A stretch of DNA of 64,000 bases from Actinomadura opuntiae (GTDB lineage Bacteria > Actinomycetota > Actinomycetes > Streptosporangiales > Streptosporangiaceae). The position numbers and the translations under genes are program-made. The stretch lies in assembly GCF_030283205.1 (NCBI RefSeq), contig NZ_JASNWF010000006.1, positions 429,983 to 493,982 of the forward strand, in the 5' to 3' direction. Shown here piece after piece: positions 55,984 through 64,000 of the stretch; within the stretch, counting starts at the first letter, position 1, and every line of letters starts with the position of its first letter. The notes under the pieces were generated by a model. The model did not search any database. It saw only the letters and a program-made list of their open reading frames with translations, and was not told where the DNA came from.

Positions 55984-56817
55984 TCAGTTCAGGCCGTTCA
56001 GTTTCGCGATGCGGTTCTCGTACATCTTGATCACTTCGGGGCGGGCGGCGTGCTTGCGCTCGTACTCGCGCAGCAGCTTCACCTGGTCCGCCGACAGGCC
56101 GCGCAGCCGGGCGCGCAGCTGCGGCAGCGTGGCCTCGTCGTAGTTCGGCACCGGCAGGCCCTCCGCGGCCCGCCGGGCCTCGGCCGGCGCGGCGGGCCTG
56201 AGCTCGGGCTTCGGCTCGAACGGGCCCTCCTGCGCCGCGGGCTTGTCCGGCTTCGCCGCGGGCTTGTCCGGCTTCGGCGCGGGCGTCGGGTCGGCCTCCG
56301 GGACGGGGTTCGGAGCCGGCTTCGCCTGCGCCTCCGGCTCCGGACGCGGCTCGGCGGGCTTCGGCTCCGGCGCCGGCTTGGCCACCGGGGCGTCGTCCCG
56401 GACGGGCTTCGGAGCGGGCTTCGCGGCCGGCTTGCCGACGGAGATCTCCCCGTCGGCGGCCCGCCGCTGCGCCGCCCGGACCGTCCCGCGCTCGGCCGCC
56501 GGCCTGGCCGGCCGGGTGCGCGTCCGGGGCCTGGCCTCCGGCTCGGGCTCGTCCTCGCCGCCGCGGACCGTCTCCACGACCTTCCCGACGACCTTCCCGG
56601 CGGTGTGCCTGACGTCGTGGCGCAGCCGCCCGATCACCGGGCCGACGCCGTCGCCCTCGGTGATCTCCTTGTAGTCGCGGCTCACCCGGTCGCCGAGCAG
56701 CAGCGCCCGGCCGACACCGAACATGGCCAGCCGGACGGCGTGCAGCGGGAGGTCGCGGACCTGCTCGCCCACCGCGTCCTGGACCTGCTGCTTGAGGCGG
56801 CGCGGCGATCTCGTCAT
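55984..56817 (-). CDS. Lipid droplet-associated protein (Rv1109c-like)
   Basis: 277 residues from [11 protein letters not shown], with AGAGGA six bases upstream. N-terminal domain (residues ~1-70: [45 protein letters not shown] as a range marker), a long Lys/Pro/Ala/Glu-rich linker with [15 protein letters not shown] repeats, and a helical C-terminus [20 protein letters not shown] and [25 protein letters not shown] recall the mycobacterial Rv1109c family as lipid-droplet associated; the position between xseA and ispH agrees. The linker is much longer than usual. Confidence 0.65.
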   Translation of the reverse strand: MTRSPRRLKQQVQDAVGEQVRDLPLHAVRLAMFGVGRALLLGDRVSRDYKEITEGDGVGPVIGRLRHDVRHTAGKVVGKVVETVRGGEDEPEPEARPRTRTRPARPAAERGTVRAAQRRAADGEISVGKPAAKPAPKPVRDDAPVAKPAPEPKPAEPRPEPEAQAKPAPNPVPEADPTPAPKPDKPAAKPDKPAAQEGPFEPKPELRPAAPAEARRAAEGLPVPNYDEATLPQLRARLRGLSADQVKLLREYERKHAARPEVIKMYENRIAKLNGLN

Positions 56818-57063
56818 GGTCATTCCTCTTCCTGCCGTCCTGATCAGGGTCATGCGGCAATCGTCTGCTCGTGTCTCACTCTGCCCCATGGGTGCGAGCA
56901 CGGTCACCCCGGGTTAATGGATTTCTGTCCAAAAGCCGCGTGCAGTGGGTCACACAGCGGGCTTCACCAGAGCTTCGTCCCCTTCCCGCAAAGGGCCGCG
57001 CCAGTCCGCCGCGCGGCGTCCGGTGCTGCACGGCACGGGCGGCACGGCTCGTACGATGGGGGC

Positions 57064-58029
57064 ATGACCGCCAACAGCCAGCGCCGTGTCCTGCTCGCCA
57101 AGCCGCGTGGTTACTGCGCGGGCGTCGACCGCGCCGTCCAGACGGTCGAGATCGCCCTGGAGAAGTACGGGGCGCCGATCTACGTCCGCAAGCAGATCGT
57201 GCACAACGTCCACGTCGTCCGGACGCTGGAGGAGCGCGGCGCGATCTTCGTGGACGAGACCGATGAGGTCCCCGAGGGCGCCATCGTGGTGTTCTCCGCG
57301 CACGGCGTCGCCCCCGTCGTGCACGAGGAGGCCCGGGGCCTGGACCTGCGCACCATCGACGCCACGTGCCCGCTGGTGACCAAGGTCCACAAGGAGGCCG
57401 TCCGGTTCGCCGCGCAGGACTACGACATCCTGCTCATCGGGCACGAGGGGCACGAGGAGGTCATCGGCACCACCGGCGAGGCGCCCGACCACATCCACCT
57501 CGTCGACGGCCCCGACGACGTCGGCAACATCACCGTCCGCGACCCCGAGAAGGTCGCCTGGCTGTCGCAGACGACCCTGTCGGTGGACGAGACGATCGCC
57601 ACCGTCGAGAAGCTCCGCGAGCGGTTCCCCAAGCTGATGGACCCGCCGTCCGACGACATCTGCTACGCCACCCAGAACCGGCAGACCGCCGTCAAGGAGA
57701 TGGCCGCGCAGTCCCAGCTCGTCATCGTGGTCGGCTCCACGAACTCCTCCAACTCCGTCCGGCTGGTCGAGGTCGCCAAGGAGCACGGCGCCGACGACGC
57801 CTACCTGGTCGACTACGCCGAGCAGATCGACCCGGCCTGGCTGGAGGGGGTCGACGTCGTCGGCGTCACCAGCGGCGCCTCCGTCCCGGACGAGCTGGTC
57901 CAGGGCGTGCTGGCGTGGCTGGCCGAGCGTGGCTTCGGCGAGGCGGAGGAGATCGAGTCCGTCCAGGAGAAGATGCGCTTCTCCCTGCCCAAGGAGCTCC
58001 GCAAGGACCTGCGCATCACGCCCGTCTAG
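57064..58029 (+). CDS. ispH: 4-hydroxy-3-methylbut-2-enyl diphosphate reductase
   Basis: 321 residues. The three cluster cysteines appear in [25 protein letters not shown] and [13 protein letters not shown]; substrate-site residues in [28 protein letters not shown] and [10 protein letters not shown]. Last step of the MEP pathway, making IPP and DMAPP for the prenyl synthase at 27.8 kb. Diverges from the lipid droplet gene. Syntenic with Rv1110 (lytB2). Confidence 0.96.
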   Translation: MTANSQRRVLLAKPRGYCAGVDRAVQTVEIALEKYGAPIYVRKQIVHNVHVVRTLEERGAIFVDETDEVPEGAIVVFSAHGVAPVVHEEARGLDLRTIDATCPLVTKVHKEAVRFAAQDYDILLIGHEGHEEVIGTTGEAPDHIHLVDGPDDVGNITVRDPEKVAWLSQTTLSVDETIATVEKLRERFPKLMDPPSDDICYATQNRQTAVKEMAAQSQLVIVVGSTNSSNSVRLVEVAKEHGADDAYLVDYAEQIDPAWLEGVDVVGVTSGASVPDELVQGVLAWLAERGFGEAEEIESVQEKMRFSLPKELRKDLRITPV

Positions 58030-58061
58030 CCGTCGCGGGGCCCGGCGAGAGCGACCGACCG

Positions 58062-58670
58062 CTAGTCGACGTCGCCGTGGTGCAGGCGGCGCTCGGCGGT
58101 CGTGGTGGGCGACTCGTCCCAGCGGACGGGGTTCTCGTTGTCCTCCTTCTCGAACAACCGGACCCCGACCAGCTTGCCGCGCAGCTCCCGGACGTTCGCC
58201 GGCAGCCCGCGGACCATCGTGATCACCAGCACCAGCAGCGTGCCGAAGAACAGCCACGGCGCCGTCGACGCCAGCGACGTCAGCAGCCCGACCGTGAGGC
58301 CGCGCAGCAGCGAGCCGTGGCCGAGCGTCGTCGCGGTCTCGGCGATGACCGTCGCGAGGAAGAACACCAGCGGCGGGCTCACCGCGACCGTCAGCAGGTC
58401 GGCCGGGCGGGTGGCGAACGCGGCGAGCGCGCAGCCGATCGCGAAGCCCGCGCCGGCCAGCAGCGGCACGCCGAGCCACCGCGACAGCAGCCCGCAGACC
58501 AGGCCTGCGCCGAACATCACCACGACGCCGCCGCGCCCGGTGAGGGTGACCGGCCCCGCCCCGGCGGCCGAGTGCGACCGCGGCGCGGAACCGCCGCGCT
58601 GACGTCCCACTGGACCCCCTGGTGCCGGCGAGGCGCCGCCCGGCGCGTCGCGTGCCGTCGATGAGCTCAT
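58062..58670 (-). CDS. DUF6542 membrane protein (Rv1111c-like)
   Basis: 202 residues from the ATG overlapping the rmuC stop (ATGA); a GTG two codons earlier is less likely. Ser/Ala/Gly-rich N-terminus, then four hydrophobic segments (VVVMFGAGLVCGLLSRWLGVPLLAGAGFAIGCALAAF and PLVFFLATVIAETATTL, LTSLASTAPWLFFGTLLVLVITMVRG as ranges). Function unknown. Coupled to rmuC. Confidence 0.8.
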   Translation of the reverse strand: MSSSTARDAPGGASPAPGGPVGRQRGGSAPRSHSAAGAGPVTLTGRGGVVVMFGAGLVCGLLSRWLGVPLLAGAGFAIGCALAAFATRPADLLTVAVSPPLVFFLATVIAETATTLGHGSLLRGLTVGLLTSLASTAPWLFFGTLLVLVITMVRGLPANVRELRGKLVGVRLFEKEDNENPVRWDESPTTTAERRLHHGDVD

Positions 58671-60013
58671 GGCCACCTCTCTCGACGATCACTCTGGTCG
58701 GGGACGGCCCGTCCGCCGAAACCTACCGGTTCCGAGGCCGGACCACGCTGAGGTTCGCCGCCGCCCAGAGCACCGCGACCGGAGACGTCCCCCTCGGTGG
58801 GACGGTCCTCGTGGGCGGTGAGTTCGGCGGCGGACGGGGGACGCGGGCTCTCCTCCACCGGCTGCGGACCGTCGAGGGGGGCGTCGACGACGCCCAGCTC
58901 GTTCAGCTTCCGCGCGCTGACCAGCACGCGCGTCTCCAGGGAGCCGACCGTCCGGTTGTAGGACTTGATGGCGCCGGTGAGCGCGCGGCCCAGGTCGTCC
59001 ACGTGCCGGCCCATCGTGCCGAGCCGCTCGTACAGCTCCTTGCCGAGCTCGAACACGGCGCGGGCGTTGCGCGACAGGGCGGCCTGCTGCCACGCGTAGG
59101 ACGCCGTCCGCAGCATGGTGATCAACGTGGTGGGCGTGGCGATGTGCACCCGGCGCCGCATCGCGTACTCCAGCAGGCCGGGGTCGCGGTCCAGCGCGGG
59201 CGCGAGGAACGCCTCGCCGGGGATGAACAGCACGACGAACTCCGGCGCCGGGCTGAAGGCCTGCCAGTACGACTTGGCGCCGAGCCGGTCGACGTGGTCG
59301 CGCAGGTGGCGGGCGTGCGCGTCCAGCCGGACGGGATCGCCGGTCTCGGCGGCCTGCAGGTACGCGGCCAGCGACACCTTCGAGTCGACGACGATGTTCT
59401 TGCCGCCGGCCAGCCGCACCACCATGTCGGGCCGGACCGTTCCGTTCACGGTGGCCGCGCTGGCCTGCTCGTCGAAGTCGCAGTGGTGCGTCATGCCCGC
59501 CAGCTCCACGACGCGCCGCAGCTGCAGCTCGCCCCACCGGCCGCGCGCCTCGGGCCGCTGCAGCGCCCGCACGAGGCCCTGCGTCTCCCGGCGCAGCTGG
59601 TCGGAGCTCTGCCGGACGAAGTCGACCTGCTTGGCGAGCATCGCGTGCGACTCGCGGCGGCCCGTCTCCACCTCGCGGAGCTGCTCCTCCACCTTCGCGA
59701 GGGTCTCCTTCAGCGGCGCGACCAGATGCTCGACGGCCTGCTCGCGGCGCTGCAGCTCGCCCGCCGCCTCGACGCCCGCCGCCTTCAGCCGGGCGTCCGC
59801 CAGCTCCAGGAACCGCTGGTTGCTGGCGTCCAGCGCCTTCGCCGACAGGTTCTCGAAGTGCTCGGCCATCCGCTCCTCGGCGTAGGCGAGCTTCTCCTCG
59901 GCGGCCTTGGCCCGCGCGATCAGCGACCCCTGCCGGCCCGTCGCCAGGGCGTACCCGGCGACGGCGCCGAAGACGGCGCCGACGAGCAGTCCGGCGAACA
60001 GCGCGAGGTCCAT
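58667..60013 (-). CDS. rmuC: DNA recombination protein RmuC
   Basis: 448 residues. N-terminal membrane helix (LFAGLLVGAVFGAVAGYALAT), coiled coil of ~130 residues (AKAAEEKLAYAEERMAEHFENLSAKAL), then the PD-(D/E)xK-like core: ARGRWGELQLRRVVELAGM, RPDMVVRLAGGKNIVVDSKVSL, and the C-terminal FVVLFIPGEAFLAPAL, IATPTTLITMLRTASYAWQQ. RmuC is thought to limit inversions at short repeats by cutting DNA ends. Head-to-head with ychF; not in the mycobacterial Rv1110-1112 order as I recall it. Confidence 0.92.
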   Translation of the reverse strand: MDLALFAGLLVGAVFGAVAGYALATGRQGSLIARAKAAEEKLAYAEERMAEHFENLSAKALDASNQRFLELADARLKAAGVEAAGELQRREQAVEHLVAPLKETLAKVEEQLREVETGRRESHAMLAKQVDFVRQSSDQLRRETQGLVRALQRPEARGRWGELQLRRVVELAGMTHHCDFDEQASAATVNGTVRPDMVVRLAGGKNIVVDSKVSLAAYLQAAETGDPVRLDAHARHLRDHVDRLGAKSYWQAFSPAPEFVVLFIPGEAFLAPALDRDPGLLEYAMRRRVHIATPTTLITMLRTASYAWQQAALSRNARAVFELGKELYERLGTMGRHVDDLGRALTGAIKSYNRTVGSLETRVLVSARKLNELGVVDAPLDGPQPVEESPRPPSAAELTAHEDRPTEGDVSGRGALGGGEPQRGPASEPVGFGGRAVPDQSDRRERWP

Positions 60014-60169
60014 TACTTCATCGTGACAGCGGACTCGCGAAGCGCGACCGCGACGCGCCGGAATGCCCGCCGGAACGGACAATCGACCCACTGCTCCCCA
60101 ACGGCACCGGGACGGGCGGTCCGGCCGGGCCGCCCCGCGGGGTCCGCGGGGTCCGTAAACTTGACGGCC

Positions 60170-61261
<1,092 letters not shown>

Positions 61262-61287
61262 GCCGCCGCCGCGTCCCGGCCCGGCGC

Positions 61288-61316
61288 GCAGGCCCCGCCC
61301 GTCCGGTGGGGCCTGC
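61288..61316 (+). terminator. Hairpin downstream of ychF
   Basis: GCAGGCCCC (61288-61296) pairs with GGGGCCTGC (61308-61316), 11-base loop, 26 bases after the ychF stop. Confidence 0.6.
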
Positions 61317-61752
61317 CGCGCGTCGTGGGGCTTGTGTGATTTGCGATACAGGTGTTGCATGTGGTGCCACGCCCCGGACACCTCGGGTGTTCTGTGGCGA
61401 TATGTCCCGAAGGCGACACTGTGCCGGATTCCCTCGGGAACAGATTGCGGTCGGAACGGTCACCCGGTAACCAAGCAACCGCCGAGTCGCGCCGCTTGCC
61501 GGAAACCTGGTCAGGCGCACCGTTCGGAGCCTTGGATACGGGATCGTCACCGTTTGGCAATCTTCCCCGTTCCTGTTGAGCTGGATTGCATTATCCGCAA
61601 CCGCGCGCCGGGGGTGTGCTTCGCCGCGATGCGCTGGAACAATTGACGCTCGTGGTTACGCTGGGCCCGGGGTGGGGTTCAGAAAGGGCCACCCGCACAG
61701 GACCCAGGCAACAGACCGCGCCGACCGGGGGCGAGGCGCGAGCGGAGGCAGG
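61317..61752. other. Low-GC intergenic region before conjugation-type cluster
   Basis: About 435 bases with visibly lower GC than the neighbourhood (for instance TTGTGTGATTTGCGATACAG and GGATTGCATTATCCG). ORFs of 75-104 codons exist but lack ribosome binding sites and codon bias. Likely the promoter/leader of the next operon; I see no tRNA or clear attachment site. Confidence 0.5.
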
Positions 61753-62805
61753 ATGGCTCGCAGGTCGGCCGTAGGACGCGGCCGTGACACGGCCGTGGTC
61801 GAGGAGACGGCGGCGCCCGCGGCGCTCGCCGCGTCCGCCGACCCGTGGGACGCGCCCGCGCCCGAACGGCGCCGCGGCCGCTCCGGCCGCTCCGGCGGAT
61901 CCGGCGGCGGCCCGCGCGGCGGCGGCCGCTGGGGCGGCTCCGGCGGCCGCTGGTGGGTGTGGGTCGGGCGCGCCGTGCTCTGGGCCCTCATCCTCGTCAT
62001 CCTCGTCAACGGGATCCGCGCGCCGTTCGAGCGGTTCACCGCCAAGGACGGCGGCTCCGCCGACAACGGCGCACCCGCCAAACCCGGAAAGGGCACGGGT
62101 TTCCCGGCCAGCGCCGCCGGCGCGTTCGCGCTGCAGTTCGCCAACGTCTACCTCAACTACGACCAGAAGAACGCCGCCGCGCGCGAGGCCCAATTGCGCA
62201 CCTTCCTGCCCGAGGGCGCCGACGCCCAATTCGGCTGGAACGGCGTCGGCACATTGCAGGTCCAGTCCGTCCAGGTCGCCGGAGTCGACGCCCGCGACGC
62301 GCACGACGGCACCGTCACGGTGCTCGCCCGCAGCGTCGACAAATGGCTCCGGCTGTCGGTCCCGGTCTACGCCGCCGACGGCGGCGCCCTCGTCATCTCC
62401 GGCCGCCCCGCGCTGCTCCCGCCGCCCACCAAGGCCGCGCTCCCGCAAGGCGGCGTCCAGGACCGCGACACCGCCCTGGAGAACACCCTCCAGGGCGTCC
62501 TCGGTACGTTCTTCCAGGCGTACGGGTCCGGTGACCAGGCCACGCTCTCGCACTTCTCGGACGGGACGCCGATCGCGGGCCTGGCCGGCTCCGTCAGCTT
62601 CGTGCAGGTCAAGGAGGTCGTCGCGGCCAAGGGAGCCGCCGACGAGCGCACCGTCACTGCGACCGTCGGCTGGCAGATGCCCGGCGGGGCGGGCGCCGGC
62701 GGGGGCGGCGAGCTCGACCAGTCCTACCGGCTCACCGTGGTGAAGAAGGGGACGAACTGGTACGTCAGAGACATCCGTGGCACCACGGAGCCGAACGCAT
62801 CATGA
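61753..62805 (+). CDS. TcpC-like conjugal transfer protein
   Basis: 350 residues from an ATG after GGAGGCAGG. Gly/Arg-rich cytoplasmic leader, one transmembrane helix (WWVWVGRAVLWALILVILVNGI), then two NTF2-like repeats characteristic of TcpC: first AFALQFANVYLNYDQKNAAAREAQLRTFLPEGAD (range ~125-160), second LQGVLGTFFQAYGSGDQATLSHF, ending SYRLTVVKKGTNWYVRDIRG. TcpC is the VirB8-like bitopic protein of Gram-positive conjugation systems. First gene of a rightward cluster. Confidence 0.75.
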   Translation: MARRSAVGRGRDTAVVEETAAPAALAASADPWDAPAPERRRGRSGRSGGSGGGPRGGGRWGGSGGRWWVWVGRAVLWALILVILVNGIRAPFERFTAKDGGSADNGAPAKPGKGTGFPASAAGAFALQFANVYLNYDQKNAAAREAQLRTFLPEGADAQFGWNGVGTLQVQSVQVAGVDARDAHDGTVTVLARSVDKWLRLSVPVYAADGGALVISGRPALLPPPTKAALPQGGVQDRDTALENTLQGVLGTFFQAYGSGDQATLSHFSDGTPIAGLAGSVSFVQVKEVVAAKGAADERTVTATVGWQMPGGAGAGGGGELDQSYRLTVVKKGTNWYVRDIRGTTEPNAS

Positions 62806-62851
62806 CCTCCATCCCCATGACAACCGCCGTCCCAGAGAGGGTGATCAGTCG

Positions 62852-63142
62852 ATGCTGAACCACATCATGGCGTCGATTCCGCACGAGGTCTGGGCGGCGC
62901 CGCAGCAGAACGACGAACTGCGGACCGACCAGCTCGCCGACTGGCTGCGCAACATCTTCGGCCCGCTCTTCCTCGTCATCGTCTCCATTGTCGCGATCTT
63001 CTTCCTGTTCACCCGTGAGATCACGCGCTTCGTGCAGTTCATCGTGCTGGCGATCGGAATCGGAGTGGTCTTCTACGTGCCGAACATCATCGAGACGACG
63101 GCCAAGGCGATCGCCAAGGCCCTCGGAGTGGACATCACCTGA
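62852..63142 (+). CDS. Small two-helix membrane protein (TcpD-like)
   Basis: 96 residues from MLNHIMASIPHEVW. After a hydrophilic start, two transmembrane helices (IFGPLFLVIVSIVAIFFLF and FVQFIVLAIGIGVVFYV), ending in a short amphipathic helix. Size, topology and position between TcpC-like and TcpE-like genes suggest a TcpD-type component; sequence alone is not diagnostic. Confidence 0.7.
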   Translation: MLNHIMASIPHEVWAAPQQNDELRTDQLADWLRNIFGPLFLVIVSIVAIFFLFTREITRFVQFIVLAIGIGVVFYVPNIIETTAKAIAKALGVDIT

Positions 63143-63197
63143 CCCACGCGGAGGTCGGCAGGCGGCACTGTGCTCGCGCAGTTAGGGGAGTAGGGGC

Positions 63198-64000
63198 GTG
63201 GATCTACCCACGTACACGAACATATGGCGCATCGAGAAGCGGCTGTACAAGCTGTACGACCTGCGGCTTCCGATGCCGTTGCCGCTGGTCCAGATCGGTG
63301 TGTTCCTCGGCGTGTTCGTGCCGTGGATCCTGCTGCTGCGGTTCGCCGGAATCCCGTTCAAGTCCCCCTGGCACGTGCTGTACGTCGTCCCGCCGGGCGT
63401 ACTGACCTGGCTGGCGACCCGTCCCGTCATCGAGGGCAAGCGGCTCACCGAACTGCTGCTCTCCCAGAGCCGCTACCTCGCCGAGCCCCGCACCTGGTGC
63501 CGCCTCACCCCGATCCGCGAGCCCCGCGAGGTCGTCGTCGTCGCCCGCGTCTGGCGCCGCGCCGAGGCCCCCGCCCCGGTCGCCGCGCCCGAACGCGCCG
63601 CGGTCAAGTCCCGCCGCCGCGCCCGCAAGGCCGCCGCCGAACCCGCCCCCGCCGCCGCCGTCCCCGCGGCCATGCTCCCCGGCCCCGCCGTCGCGGAGGC
63701 GCCCGTCTCCCTGGCCGACTACGCCGCGCAGTACGACGTCCCGGCCCCGGTCCCCGAGGCCCCCGCGCCGAAACCGTGGCGCCGCACCGTCCGCGACATC
63801 TCCCACGAGGACGACGTCCAACTCGAACGGCGCCCCGACGAGTTCGAACGCCCCCCGGCCACCCCCCAGCTGGAGGTCCCCCCGGCCCCGGCCGGCTCGG
63901 GCAAGCGCGGCCTCGCCTCCGGCGTCCGCCGCCCCGGCTCGTCCGCCGAGATGTGGCCCGCCGTCCCCCCGACCACCCGTCCCGACATCCCCCAGCAGAT
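63198..64000 (+). CDS. TcpE-like conjugal transfer protein (3' end outside window)
   Basis: Open to the window edge; 267 codons visible from a GTG with GGGGAG upstream. MDLPTYTNIWRIEKRLYKLYDLRLP, then two hydrophobic helices (PLVQIGVFLGVFVPWILLL and LYVVPPGVLTWLAT), and RPVIEGKRLTELLLSQSRYLAEPRTWCRL, the TcpE/PrgI-like pattern. The remaining visible part is Pro/Ala/Arg-rich and disordered. Expected to sit with a VirB4-type ATPase (TcpF) encoded to the right. Confidence 0.75.
   Translation, partial: MDLPTYTNIWRIEKRLYKLYDLRLPMPLPLVQIGVFLGVFVPWILLLRFAGIPFKSPWHVLYVVPPGVLTWLATRPVIEGKRLTELLLSQSRYLAEPRTWCRLTPIREPREVVVVARVWRRAEAPAPVAAPERAAVKSRRRARKAAAEPAPAAAVPAAMLPGPAVAEAPVSLADYAAQYDVPAPVPEAPAPKPWRRTVRDISHEDDVQLERRPDEFERPPATPQLEVPPAPAGSGKRGLASGVRRPGSSAEMWPAVPPTTRPDIPQQ

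Noticed and set aside
61332..61646. Small ORF in the gap after ychF
   Set aside because: No ribosome binding site, Cys/Trp-rich composition unlike neighbours, no GC bias at third positions.

Overview
The window is a very GC-rich actinobacterial chromosome segment. Mycothiol S-conjugate amidase, DUF4307, DUF4245, a conservon (cvnABCDE), GTG/TTG starts and GC-rich third codon positions point to a filamentous actinomycete, possibly Thermomonosporaceae (Actinomadura-like) or a relative; the family-level guess is inference. I saw no rRNA, tRNA, CRISPR array or insertion sequence.

Layout. 1-4.8 kb: a 3'-truncated MoxR/ChlI-like ATPase on the minus strand, diverging from a FIST protein, a ROK sugar kinase and threonine ammonia-lyase. 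5-10.3 kb: a minus-strand block of two M1 metallopeptidases and two RDD membrane proteins. 10.4-12.1 kb: hpd diverging from an Lrp/AsnC regulator across a pair of CTGTACAG palindromes. 12.2-14.6 kb: greA, a DUF4307 gene, mca and a small membrane protein. 14.6-20.6 kb: LtrA-like protein, TPR protein, PPOX-fold flavoprotein, RNase Z, flavin disulfide oxidoreductase, methyltransferase. 20.8-30.2 kb: DUF255 thioredoxin protein, NlpC/P60 hydrolase, MFS-TetR pair, two unknown genes, Z-isoprenyl diphosphate synthase, PIN-PhoH protein. 30.2-31.8 kb: a lytic-transglycosylase-like protein behind a Crp-type site. 31.9-36.5 kb: class II fumarase, Ser/Thr kinase and class I fumarase. 36.5-43.3 kb: EamA transporter/MocR pair, MFS, two-gene ABC exporter, DUF1707 protein. 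43.3-47.5 kb: glpX, TetR, DUF4245, xseB-xseA. 47.6-55.8 kb: MarR-MFS pair, a CYP154-like P450 preceded by a coupled 16-codon ORF, then the conservon ending in a CYP157-like P450 without an ExxR motif. 56-61.3 kb: lipid-droplet protein, ispH, rmuC-DUF6542, ychF. 61.7 kb to the end: the start of a conjugation-type cluster (TcpC-, TcpD- and TcpE-like), running off the edge.

Backbone versus insertions. The order greA, DUF4307, mca, small membrane protein, DUF255, uppS, phoH, fumC, glpX, DUF4245, xseB, xseA, Rv1109c-like, ispH, DUF6542, ychF follows, from memory, the Rv1080c-Rv1112 region of Mycobacterium tuberculosis. The conservon/P450/efflux block sits exactly between the xseA and Rv1109c equivalents, and other accessory blocks sit in other gaps.

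How the genes work together. The backbone handles mycothiol detoxification, the fumarase step, gluconeogenesis (glpX), isoprenoid precursors (ispH, uppS), DNA end processing (xseAB, rmuC) and transcript elongation (greA). The accessory blocks look like signal transduction (conservon, kinase), transport with dedicated local regulators (MarR, TetR, MocR) and cell-envelope remodelling (NlpC/P60, transglycosylase, M1 peptidases).
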